From Sympetrum striolatum (Eukaryota > Arthropoda > Insecta > Odonata > Libellulidae), in the NCBI GenBank assembly GCA_947579665.1, contig OX388343.1, positions 87,400,254 through 87,464,253 of the forward strand: a stretch of 64,000 bases of DNA, in the 5' to 3' direction. Of the stretch, positions 26,849-38,700 are shown piece after piece (the stretch's first letter is position 1; each line of letters opens with the position of its first letter). Position numbers and translations under genes: made by a program. A model generated the notes under the pieces. The model worked only from the letters and a program-made list of their open reading frames with translations, was not told the origin of the DNA and searched no databases.

Positions 26849-26892
26849 TTGTACCTGAAGATGACGGTCCTCCGTTGAAACCGGTAGTACAA
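26849..26892 (+). ncRNA. Candidate hammerhead ribozyme in the right Penelope arm
   Basis: Order: TTGTAC (26849-26854), CTGAAGA (26855-26861, fits CUGANGA), U, GACGG, loop TCCT, CCGTT (72-76 of this line), GAA (26877-26879), ACC then GGT (26880-26885), A as H17 (26886), GTACAA (26887-26892) closing stem I. The A15.1/U16.1 pair and a UA cleavage site are present. Stem III is only a palindromic 3+3, as in minimal Penelope hammerheads thought to act as dimers. The bulged U in stem II is the weak point. Confidence 0.55.
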
Positions 26893-26939
26893 ATAAAAAA
26901 TTTTTGTGGAAAAAGTACCAAATATCTCCTTCATTTTGC

Positions 26940-27502
26940 CCATAAAAAATAGACTGATGAGTACACTAGTTAATAAATAATCAATCAAAAACTGTCTAAA
27001 CAAATTAAAAAGACAAAAAGAAGAAGATTAATAAATATAAAAGGTAAAATACAATTTAAAATACATTCATTAAACCAGCGGATTTGGTAGGGACGGAAAA
27101 AAAATCTGAAGGCTAAAAGAGGTGGTAGTAGAGGACCATTTTGTGATCTCGGTGGGGTTAAGGAGTTGTGCGTTTTAGTGCGATTCAGTTCTGTTTCGGG
27201 CGGCAAAGTGATAATTGTGGCATTTAATCTTAAAGCTAAAGATGGAAGATAAGTTTTTCATTCCTTATGGAAGTGTGTTCCAAAGAGTAGTGGTCTTACT
27301 CAGAGTGGTTCAGATTCTTTTTACGTTCAGACATGACGTTTATAAAAGAATTGCTAGAGTAGTACTGTATGCAATTGAAAATTGTATCTCTAGATAAGGT
27401 TAAACCGGGAGATATATTTCCGTTTATTTATATTTTCTTTGAACGGATGGAAAGCTGACGTATATGCTATGCTTATTTATCATAGACTGTTTTCCTAGAC
27501 TA
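26940..27502. other. Intergenic between two transposon relics
   Basis: No supported gene. A short minus-strand frame (27206-26985) does not resemble a known protein. Confidence 0.5.
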
Positions 27503-28720
27503 GGGGAGACTGAGGTAAAGTGGCCATTGGCCCGTACTTGCTGGAAACTACTGCAATTTGATGGGAAAGGTTTTCAACTAACTTTAAGGGAAGCTATTAA
27601 TGTCGTGTTAAAGTTTCAGTGATCAGTTTGCCGAATTGTTTGAGTTACAACAGATTTTCTAATTTTTCCATCATTGATCTACGGTGTTTAGTTTTATTCT
27701 TATTATTATGTCATTAATCCCTGATATAATATTTAAATTAATATAGCTGAAAACTCTGTTTAATTACCTTTAAAATAATATTGTTAATGATGAATTAGAA
27801 AGTTCTCCCTTGAAGGTCGTTGAGATATACTGAAATGGCGTGTAACGGGATAAAGTGGCCAGTGCCTCTGTTCCCTACCCAAGTTGGATTTTTAGATCAT
27901 TTTAATATATTATATTAACTGCTGAGCTTCAGTTTAGTTCTTTATATTTAGGGAAACGAATGTAGGTACCTATTGTTTAAAATCAGATTTTTATTTTTTT
28001 AAATACGACAATTATAATAAGAAATAAAAAGATCAACAAGAAAAGAAAACAAACAATTTCTCGGAAAATAATGATCCGTTTTTAATGAAGCTCAGGAAAA
28101 AGAATTAGTAGAACATCTGTAGGCGTTAGAACAGTGTTTGTATGCCGTGTCAGTAGACGATCTACGCCGCTTAGCCTTCCAGTTGCGGAAAAGAACAATT
28201 TACCTCATAGATTTGACAAGGAAAAACAGATGGCTGGTTATGACTGGATTGCAGGTTTTAGAAAGCGTAATTATAATCTGAGTCTACTTCATTCAACTTC
28301 ATTAGCTTGAGCCCAGGGTTTAAATTAACCTAACGCCGATAAGTTTTTGAAATCTTGAAAGATGTCCAAGATATTGTAACATCAAGTCCCTTCAAAGCAG
28401 GACTTGTGGATGAAAAAGCTAAGAAGGAAAAAGACGAGGAAGACAATGAAATGTTTCCAGGTGAAAAACAAAACATCAAAGAGAATGAAAACACAAACTG
28501 AAACTCGACGAAAATTGCTTGCACAAAATTTTGAATCAAATGAAGATAGTGATGCTGAATGTTCTGACTGAAACGAGCTGTTCTGGTTGCCACAAATGGG
28601 TTCATGAAACGTGTGCTAGATGCGAAGAAAATGATGAAGATTATGTTTGTGAACATTCCAAAAAAAATTCTAAAACTAAAACAAAATACTGTTTCTTTTT
28701 GTAAAAACATGTTATTTCAT
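27503..28720 (+). mobile_element. Degenerate pogo/Tigger-like transposon lacking its DDE domain
   Basis: The probable left end GGGGAGACTGAGGTAAAGTGG follows a TA at 27501-27502. A related AAAGTGGCCAGTGCC block recurs at about 27852. From about 28092 the plus strand encodes a CENP-B/pogo DNA-binding region: EKELVEHL, a stop, DDLRRLAFQLRK, a frameshift, then FDKEKQMAGYDWIAGFRKR. The DDE core is missing. At 28574-28670 a Cys/His cluster (CSGCHKWVHETC ... CEENDEDYVCE) matches the zinc-finger tail of many such transposases. No matching right end found. Confidence 0.75.
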
Positions 28721-31290
28721 ATTCATCTATTGTTGATTGTGACTTTAATATTGATTTATAATAGTTAATAATACAAATATAGTTTTATTTTGTATGTAAC
28801 CGTGTTTATTATCTCAAGATTGTTTGTTTATTCATCGATGGAGATAGTGACGTTGGTGAAGTATTAGTTAAAAGTTAGTAAATTGCATAATAAGGTTTAA
28901 AGAAGCTAAGGCTGAGGAAAATATGTATAGATAATTACATAATTGTATCGTCTACTTTTAGGATTTTGTCGAAGCCGTAATTTCTTCTTCAAAAACCTAT
29001 TCCTATATAGTTTTATAGGTAGGTGGTAGGTAGCTGTACCCACAATATATGGCGCTATCTACCACCAGAATTTCACATTCTCCTGCTCGGCGTTTTCTCG
29101 GGAGAAATAAGTTCGGGAACTTTTTGAACGTAGTAGTACATCTATATATACAACTACATTGTTTTTTCCAGTAATTTTAAGTAAAACTCTGCAGAATGAT
29201 CTCAGTTATTTTTTTGCACATTACTCAAGAAACTTCAAGTGTTTCCCGCGAGGTAACATCCTAAACCCATGTTATGATAATTCTTTTTGTGAAGAATCAC
29301 ATCGAGAGCATTGAGAACAACACTAAATTTTTTGACTAATACCTGGCTTTACTGTACGTTATGTAAGATAAAGTCAACACCAATATTAATATAGACCGAA
29401 TATATATCTATTTGTATGAAAGTACAGGTGTCCGGATGAAAGGTACCCAAAATAAAATACTTATATCTTGGAAAGGATTTATTATACTCATTTCCGGTTT
29501 GTATCATTTGAAAGGAAATCTCTCAAATTTTTTTTGTTAATTGACCATCTCTGAGGATGCTGTAATAATTCTTAAACGTCAACGCTAAATTTATCATATC
29601 TATTGGGTTAGAAGCTGTGGTGACGCGTGACTAAAAAAAACAGGGGGACCACTTCATAAGCGGTATATGTTTAAATGGCTGCGAATATGGATTAATATTG
29701 TAGCTCATACTGGAATATTGCCTCTGCTTACATGGACGCAGGATAAATCACAACAAACGTGGATAAAAGCAATAGAAACTTGGGAATAAACATTTCGAGT
29801 TGAATCAGAGCAGGACTTTGTTGTACAAAATCCCCACGTTCACTAAAATTGAGTTTTTTTAATTCTCGCTTCATATTTCTTCATATGTATTATTAAAGAC
29901 CAAAATACCTTTTAAATAAGTTGCATATCTTTCTTGAAATATCAATATAAAATATAACGGCATCATTGTTTTTCTCAATTTCCCTTATGAATGCACTGCT
30001 TAGTTGTTCTCGGATCACCGTTTTACCCAAAACTGAAAGATCTAAACTACATTTTTGTGTCCAATAGATTCCTCATAATTTGAAATTTTTTTGAGATAAA
30101 TGTCCTACATCGAATCCTATTTTTGTCCAGGTCCATTGGCTTAGCTATGGCTTTCACATGGGGGGGTCCGCGGAACCAAAAATGTACAAAGATACGTAAA
30201 CTAGTTTTTGCCTGGACTTTACGCGGAGAAAGGGAGAATTCTGAATGTTAATCTCAGTCATTTAGAAATTACATAAACTTTAATATACACACAAGTTAAT
30301 ATGCGGGCAAAAGATAGTGACTTCAAACACCTTTAAATAAAATTTGTGGGTAAAAAGACGTACAACTCGTTCTTCGGCAGTGAATTTTGGTAAAAAATTC
30401 GATAAATTGTAAATATGTACATTGTTTAAATGGAAAAAGGACAGAATTTACTCATTACAATGGAAACATATGCTTTATCATCAAGAAAAGCAGAAAATAA
30501 CCAATTAAATGAATTATTTGGAGTAGTTCTTCAATAGTTACGACTGAAATACAGATAAACAGCATTAAGTTAGGTCTTGAAAATACACATGCATAGGAAA
30601 TTTTAAAAAAATCTGGTTAAATGGGGAGTATCAGCCTCAGCCGAAGGAAAAACGTCTCTTCACCTCTCGACTTTCATTACGGCGCACCGCAAAGAGCCGA
30701 GCAAGGTAAAATCAACAAAGGAATAAAAAAATACCACAGTATGTTCAAGTATCACAGTTAGCACCTGCAATTTATGCCATCCGGTAATAACACTAGGGCT
30801 GGAATATGGCGGATATGTAAATTCTTCTAATACAATAGATTTACAAATTATGATAAAACCTGAAATTCTATAAGGAGAAATAATAATAAAATCCTGCTCA
30901 AAAAATTAGAAGACAGAATATTGGCGGGCGGGAATTCAATGCGAGTATATGCTATGTGTGATAACAAACTAAATTAAAACTGTTTAAAATTGGGAAAAAA
31001 CTTCAAAGCTTCCTCAAGAAAACCCATGTTTCCTCTTATGAAGAGGAAAATATTGAACGCAGTTTAGCAATGGTCATATTTTGACGGAAAGTATTTAAAA
31101 TGTTGTATTTAATTCAATTCATTTGTTTTTTTATGGAAATGGTTTGATTATGTGTTTTCTAAAATCAAAGTATGAGTTACCTTGTAATTGATTGTTGCAT
31201 TCAGTTCAATTCTTTCGTTATTTTCCACATGTTGAGACGATTGAGGTGCTCTTCTTCTTCTCGATTCAACCCGTAAAACGCGTACTATGG
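28721..31290. other. Intergenic, no supported gene
   Basis: AT-rich sequence. I looked on both strands and see no domain, RNA gene or clear repeat boundary. Confidence 0.5.
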
Positions 31291-31314
31291 CCCGCGAAAA
31301 AACAAAGACGACTA

Positions 31315-31900
31315 GCCCTCGACAATCCCTCCCTCTACCCTACCCACCCTATCACTCCCACTACCCCACCCACTCCCATCCCTCCCTCGACCTCACCCAC
31401 TCCCTTCCCACCCTCTACCCCACCCACCATATCTCTCCCTCTACCCTACTCACCCTATCCCTTTCTCTACCCCACCCATTCCCATCCCTTCCTCAACCTC
31501 ACCCACTCCCTTCCCGCCCTCTAACCCAACCACCCTATCCCTCCCTCTACTCCACCCACTCCCATCCCTACCTATTCCCACCCACTTCTATCCCTTCCTC
31601 TAACCCACCCACTCCCATTCCTCCCTTTACCCTACCCAACCTATCCCTCCCTATACCGACCCACTCCCTTCTCACCCTCTACCACACCCAGCATCACTCC
31701 AATCACCCACCCACCCACCCTATCCTTCCCTCTACTTCACCCACTCCCTTCCCATCCTATCCCTTCCTCTACCCCACCAACTCCCTTCTCACCCTAACCC
31801 TTTTTCTACGCCCTCCTACTCCGAACCCTCTCTCCTGTCCATTACTTTCCCTTTCTCTATAACGCCCAACACTCACTTCATTCCACCCCTCTCCCAATCA
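31315..31900 (+). repeat. C/T-rich minisatellite-like block
   Basis: The plus strand is nearly pure C, T and A for about 0.6 kb, with irregular repeats such as CCCTCTACCCCACCCACTCC and CCCACTCCCTTCCCACCCTC. The proline/serine/threonine frames in it are a by-product of composition. Almost no G on one strand. Confidence 0.85.
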
Positions 31901-32186
31901 ATCGCTTCCTTATCTTACTCTCCCATAACTATCTCCCATCTATTACCTTCACTCTTTTTCCTTATTAGACATTAGGAAAACTACGAGAAATCCAATGAAA
32001 AGATACAGATTAATTATATATAGCCCCGCCTACATATCATAATAAATCTATACATTCTGCAATAGTTAGTTTGGCTAAGGGCGCAAAGTTTTTTTTAAAT
32101 CCATATTATTTACATTGCAAGTCATGGTACACTATACAATTTCCGACCTTACAATTTTTCATGCTATGCATAATTGAAAATATATT

Positions 32187-32570
32187 TTGGCTCGGAAGAA
32201 AAAGAATGTATTTCACTTCTTATTCATCTTCCGTGGTAGACTGATGCTTTACGGGTTCGCCCTGGGGTTCTTCACCAGCTACGCAACCTGGGGTCGTTGT
32301 TTGGCAGTGAAGTACCCTGGTGATGTGCTCAATGTAGAAGTCCTAAATCATCCTACTTTGGAGCGTCGGGATTTTTCGGGTAGGAATGCAAAGACTCTAG
32401 AGGAGGAGGGCTTTTTAGACCATGTCGCAGATTCCAAATGCAAGGACCTCTGCTCCTTCCTGCACCCGGAGGGGATATGAAACTTCTTCCCTCTTCTTCC
32501 GCATGGCCGTTGAAGGCGTCTCCTGGTTTTCGAAGGGCACCATGAAGTCCTCGATATGGAAAGTAGATTG
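32187..32570. other. GC-richer patch with coding-like frames, unidentified
   Basis: The base composition differs from the AT-rich surroundings. The plus strand is open from 32187 to 32480 (97 aa). The minus strand has an open stretch starting near 32541 with MVPFENQETPSTAMRKKREE and ending at a stop after CDMV. I recognise neither. A fragment of a transposon or pseudogene is the best guess. Confidence 0.3.
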
Positions 32571-35500
32571 AGAAAATTAATCTTAAAATTTTAGATCCTT
32601 TCTAATTCTTAAGAATGAATATGGAAGTAAATATAAGCATATATCCAAGGAAAACAATGTTATTAATACCTAGACTGTATCATTATATAAACAGAAGTAG
32701 ATTGCAAGAAATATATAACTTTTCATTAAACTAACATGTCATATGGAATATCCAATTTCATCTCAATTTCAGGAGTTTAGAATACGCACATGCAACTTAG
32801 GAATGGAAATATCTAAGAATCTCAGGAAATTGTAGTTATTCCACAAGTTGTATTTTTACCTAGCGACATCAAAAACACGACCGGTTTCGTCGTATGATTG
32901 CAATAATCTGATCGTGTTTTTCTTACTGGTAGACAGAAATTTAATTTGAGGGAAAAATATATTTGCCTAAGAATTATTCCACAATACCTCGCCTGATTCT
33001 GGGAAGTATCACATTTTGTTTTCAAAATCCTGGGACTCTGCAATGAGGATATCAACTTTTCTGAGTGGGGAAAATAAGATAAAATACACGCAATAGGAGA
33101 GAAATATTCGGTATCAATATTGATTATTATATATCCAACACTTTTCGTTAAATATCAATTAGTTATCGTTTATACTTATTTTATCACAAAAATACAACCT
33201 TTCGCCTTCACCGAAATACTTTCCAAATCCATATCCACCACCATTCTTGAATAGGATTACTCATGCCTAGAATAATGTATATTCATGAAGATAAGATATT
33301 TACTCGATGTTCTTGAGAGATATAGAATAAAAGGAATAGTTAAAGTTCACTTTTATGAATTCGAATAAAATATATGATCGACTTTAATGAAAGACAAACA
33401 TAAAAAAGCAATACTAGATACAGACAAACTCAAAAATCCAGCACTTGACTATGTTGAAGTGAATAGTTAATGTCAAATGTTTATCTTTAACGTAAAAAAC
33501 TAAACGTCCACCGTTGCGAAGAAATAATCATTATTACGAAAAAAGAAATATAATTTCGAAGAAGAAGTCAAAGGAGAATCTCAGTTTCCTCGCTTAATCT
33601 CCTTTAAAGTAGAACGGATGAAGGTAACCGTTGTTTTAAACCAGAAACATGCCTAACTTTTTTCTATATTTCAGTTAAAAGTGGATTCAAATTATAAGAT
33701 AAAAAATTGCAAATGTGAACAAGAAAAAAAAATCAACCAAAATTGACTCTAACTTCTTTTTTCTCTTTAACCACCGCGAATGTGAATTGAAGCTCTGAAT
33801 AGAGATTATATGTTTAAGCCATAGAGTATAGTTACTCTATGGTTTAAGCTTATATTATAAAGCGTAATAAAAGTAATTTTCCTATTGGAAACGATAGGTT
33901 CACAAGATATAACATGAAATGCATAGTTTGTTTCTAAAAAGGAATAAGTTCGCCTTGTAATTCTAAAACGAAGACAAAATAATTGAGAGTTGTTAGGAAC
34001 CATTTTTAGTCTGAAAAAATAATTGTTTTTGTAAGACAATTTTTAGATAGCTTTTCGAAATAATCAGCAAATGAAAGAAAATTATTAATGGACTTCGAAG
34101 ACGGTTTATCTAAAAGCGGAAATGTAGTTCCGCGACTACTTTCAGAAACGCAGAGATAAGATGGAAGGGTGTATGTTTGTGATAGAAGAAGGATTAAAAG
34201 ATAACTAATTGATATGAAATAAAAGTACATCTGTTGTAAGATTGAGATGATGTTTGCAAATACATAGAGCTTTCTCACGATATTTTACGAATGAAATTTC
34301 AAACAATCATTACCAAATACTTCGTAGATGCAATCATATCAGAGATAATTTTTAAGCTAACGAATTTACCGAAAATTCATGCTGAGCTTCAATTTATTCT
34401 CGACAAAACACAGAAAAATATAATTCCTATTTATATTTGCGGCTATCTATATTTGCGAAGCGCGTGAAATTATAAAACTCAAAAGCTCTATTTAAATAGA
34501 AAATGAGTATTATTATGCGAAACTATAGTTACTCTGTTACATTTTACAATAATTGTCAAGAACAAAATATTTAATGTATTCTTTGTTAAGAAAATAAGAA
34601 AAAGACGGTCTTGAACTTCGCAGAGGCAAAAGATTTGAATGTCTAGAGTGATCCTTAACGTATTATTACTTGTATAAGCTAATCTTGATTCTAGGAGAAT
34701 AAATCGAAAGCGAAAGTAATAGAAAGGAAAAGTGAAATCTAAGGTTTATCAGAAGTACGGAGAAAAATATTTTCGAATACATTTAACAAACAGATAACTA
34801 GAAGACAAAATCATTTAAGATAAAATAAACGATTGAGATGAAGAAATGATGCAAAATAACAATTTGTACTTTTTCCACAGTATTTATTAAAAACAATGAT
34901 TGGATTAAGATGAAATTTAACTAAGTGAAAGGCGAATCATTTAAAAATAAAAGCTATTTAAAATTATTACCAGGGCTTTAAAATTATAATGCATTGTCTT
35001 TACTACTTCCAACAAAGAATATTCCATAAGAGGTAGAAAAAAACAGTCGATGTAAATCAAAATGTAAATCAATTATTTAGTGTGCGAGGTATGAAATCCT
35101 AATAACGATGATTCTAAATCATATGAATCTACGCTTCCATACATAAAATTATTTGAGTATTCTACGGGAAGGATTTTACATTAAATATTTGTTTCCTATC
35201 AAGCTTTATAACCATAGGCACATTCCCACTTGTATCTCATCATTATATATCACACAAAACCATTTCTAATTTAATTATCTGTGTTTGTATAGCGAAGTTA
35301 TCGAAAGTGCATTTTAAACGTAAGAATGCCCAGTAGGTGGCGTGAAGAGCGTGAAGGTCATTCCAAGTCTATTTCAGTATAAAACGGACGAGTTTCGTAA
35401 GGATAGATTCCTTTTCCAGTGTAACGATATTCTCCTCTCCTTAACAACAAACTAAACTGACTCTAAATAGCCCGGAATTACTTCTCACAATGCTATATAA
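32571..35500. other. Intergenic, AT-rich, one strong hairpin
   Basis: Nothing gene-like was seen. The only structured element is a hairpin at 33814-33847. A TATAAAA with downstream purine-rich sequence near 35379 resembles a core promoter but has no gene after it. Confidence 0.5.
33814..33847. repeat. Hairpin, 15-bp arms with 4-base loop
   Basis: Left arm TTAAGCCATAGAGTA, loop TAGT, right arm TACTCTATGGTTTAA, with one mismatch. Confidence 0.8.
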
Positions 35501-35501
35501 G

Positions 35502-35765
35502 ATGGGCCGGATTATCCCTCAACGGAGCCCTAGGCAACCATCAATTTGGGGGCCCTTTTTTCACGTCCGTTCCCTTCTTTTTTCGATTAAAATAAAAACT
35601 TATAGCTTTCATAAAAAATTTCAGTTGTAATTATATTTTCATTTAATTCTTTGGAATTTTATGCTTGTAAGAAAATTTTCAAAGTTTTTTTCATTTTTCG
35701 GGGGCCCCTTAAAATCGGGGGCCCGAGGCAACTGCCTATTCTGCCTATTGGTTAATCCGGCCCTG
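35502..35765. mobile_element. Short hAT-type MITE, about 260 bp
   Basis: The ends are inverted: GGGCCGGATTA (35504-35514) against TAATCCGGCCCTG at the right end. ATATAA flanks both sides (35495-35500 and 35767-35772), the core of a decayed 8-bp target duplication. Inside are GGGGGCCC blocks near both ends and an AT-rich centre with no coding capacity. Confidence 0.7.
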
Positions 35766-35772
35766 CATATAA

Positions 35773-38700
35773 TTCAACATGTCATATCGGAAATATTAAG
35801 TATATAAGTTATATTAAGTAACAATTGAAAATAATAAGTAGAGTCCAATGGTGGTAATCAGCGGCACTCTCTCAATTAAATTTAAAAACTATAACACTGT
35901 TCGTTGATAAAGTTCGGATACTTTATAGAATTATCGTTCTAATTACCCTTAGCTTCATCATACAATAATTTCTTTTACCTCTTTCCACGACTTTTATATC
36001 TTAAATACATGTTTTTGATAAAGGATGCTAATGAATACTGCATACCAATGAAAGTTTACTTGTTTTGGTCTGTATACGGAATACGGTTTAAGGTATATAG
36101 TTCAAACGAACGGAAACAGAAGAGAGTTTCCCTTTGCAACACGGGAGAAAAGTTCTTGAGTGAAAACAATCGAATAATCATTCGTAGTCGATTAACGAAT
36201 AGTGAATGAATAGAGTCTTTAATTGTTAGACTAAATTTTAAGTAAACAATTCACTTTAGCTTTGTGGTGGTGACATATAAAATGCTGTAATAACATGGCT
36301 ATGCAAGAATTAAATTGCATCTGATTTAAAAATTCATATTTGGATGTATAATTATTGTGACAATAGATATTAAAGTGAATATTTATCTGAAACTATAATC
36401 TCTCCGGATTATTTACAGCTAGAAAAAGTGGTGGGCATTGATATTCAATCATCTCTTAATCTTTGAAAATCATTGATATTTCAAAATATTAAAGTCACTC
36501 CAAGTTACATAATCAGTCAGCTTATGTAAGGTTTAAACCCGCAATTTAGTTTCCTTTTGTGTAATTTTTTCAAGCTATCTCTTTCGTTTAAATTTATATG
36601 ACGAATGGTAAATTTGAAAAGAGACTTAAAAGTCAATCTCGTCCTAATAAAAGCAGTGACATAACTATGAAGCAGTTGAAAATTGGGCTACGGAAAATAG
36701 AATGTAAATAAATGTAAAAAAGAGCAAACACATTAAATTCGCGAATAAACACTGGTTAAAGCCAACTCTAAAATAGAAAATTACAGAGGGCATTTTAATA
36801 GAAGCACCGATCACATAATGTTATATTGCAGTTAATTAATGTAACTGAATCATTTTAGAAGTAAAGGGTTGTATAATTAAAATATAAACTGTTCATTAAT
36901 CTTACTAACGGTATTATTCTATATTCACTAAAACTCTTCTATTATATCGAAACTAATTAAGGAAATATTCACCAAGTCTTTCCTATTACATAGACGATAT
37001 GAAAATCATCTAAGGTAATAAAATGAAAACATACGTACATAATTGAAAGTAAAAATCCGTCGATAAAATGTAAATATAAATTCTCCTTACCTAGTAAGTT
37101 GAAGTCCCGGTCGCAGGTGTCCACGAAACTCTTCCGTGACTTATCTCTTCAACGACCTTCGCCTTTGTAACACGGGAGACGCACACACCAGCAAAACATC
37201 GAAAGGTGGGGGTATTCAAGTAAATATTTACTTGACATCTAGAAAAAATTAAAATTAAATTAATATTTCATGAAATAATTGGTGTTAGGTAAATGTTCTA
37301 ATCTGCAGCCTTAAGCATGTACAGACAGGACTGATCTGATAGGAGACTATATGAAATCTTATACGACAGTGAAATTCCAAATTCGATTCAGATGAAGAAA
37401 AACTAATTACCGATGATGATGAGTATCGAGTTAAATAATATTAAGAAGAAGTAATGAATGTTTCATAAAAACAGTTTATCTTTACCTTATGACCATTGGT
37501 TCGACCCTGGTGCACCGTTTGTATTCTAGCATATATTTCAAAGGTAGAATACGGAATGAAGTTTGAGGACCTTCCCGATCATTCCCGATATGATATCGAC
37601 TTAAAATTTGTGTCATCAATTTGCTAAGCAACTTTTGCTCGTATGAGTAATCACACCTCTACTGACAAATAATGGGAGCATGTCAGAGACATAGCCGAGG
37701 GCTCTTTTAGAGGATTGGGAAATCTCTGCTTATTCTTTGATGGCGTAGGAATTGTTTCACCGATTCATTGTTTTATTTTATTTTAAATGCTACCTTATGC
37801 CTGAGGGACGTATTTTCATGTCGAATGTCAAAGCGCAGAAGTTGAGTGACTATATAGCTTGAAAGAATTTCATTTTTGCATTACATTAATTTTTAGAGAT
37901 TTAGGTTTTACAGAAATAAGCATATGTAAATTCCATAATATTATTCTTCATAGTTGTTTTCCTCAAACGTTTGACTCGTTGTCTTAAAGTAAAGAGAAGG
38001 TTTAGTTAAAATTGAAACAAGCAGTTACACAGACATGTCATTAAGCATCCAATAAAATGAATGGTTTCAATTGCTTTAGTTTTTTCTCTGCTTGTTGCAA
38101 TATACCAAATAGAAACGAAGGCGAACCCACCTTGTCATCCACCGGTACACGGCATTCGATTATTTTCGTGAAATACCTGTTAGAAAGTCAACAGGGCCAG
38201 CAACACAAACGACCAAATACGAAATAATGAAAGAATGAGAAACAATGACTCTGAAAGACATTTATCAAGGATAATACGCTCAAGTACGATACCACAGAAA
38301 AATAATACTAAGTAAATGCTAACAAGTGAAAATAACACATTATTATACACAAATTAAATTATATGGTTCAGTTTGCACTAATAATAACGATATCAACTTA
38401 GCCTTTACAGAGAGTCCCACGTAAATTCACGAGAATGTCGGCACACGCGATCGAAAGAAAGTCTGCCGCCATCGGCGTCGACGGGTAATGTTCAGCGACC
38501 CGCGCTCTCGTGCAAAAATGACCTTCTCTTCGGAGGACTTCGTTTTTCGTGATCAAGAGGGAAAAACAATGAAGCACAGAAATTCGTAACGAAAGGAGTT
38601 CCGCAAATTGGCCAATCACGTTGCTAGAAACTGTCACAGAATTCCGCCGTGTTAATTAGTCCGATCGCCGACAGTATCACTGCACTTGTCAATATAAAAG

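Larger units (their letters stand above)
26056..26939 (+). mobile_element. Penelope-like retroelement remnant with inverted terminal repeats
   Basis: Arms at 26056-26297 and 26699-26939 are near-perfect inverted repeats of about 240 bp. They surround a plus-strand relic of the GIY-YIG endonuclease that ends Penelope proteins. Each arm carries a hammerhead-like motif (CTGAAGA ... GAAACCGGTA). Penelope elements are known for such terminal repeats in direct or inverted orientation. No reverse transcriptase domain is left. Confidence 0.85.

Noticed and set aside
31192..31862. Proline-rich proteins from the C-rich block
   Set aside because: All frames of a C/T/A-only repeat are open and rich in Pro/Ser/Thr. 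There is no promoter or other coding support.
35379..35420. TATAAAA core promoter on the plus strand
   Set aside because: No initiator at the proper spacing and no open exon downstream.
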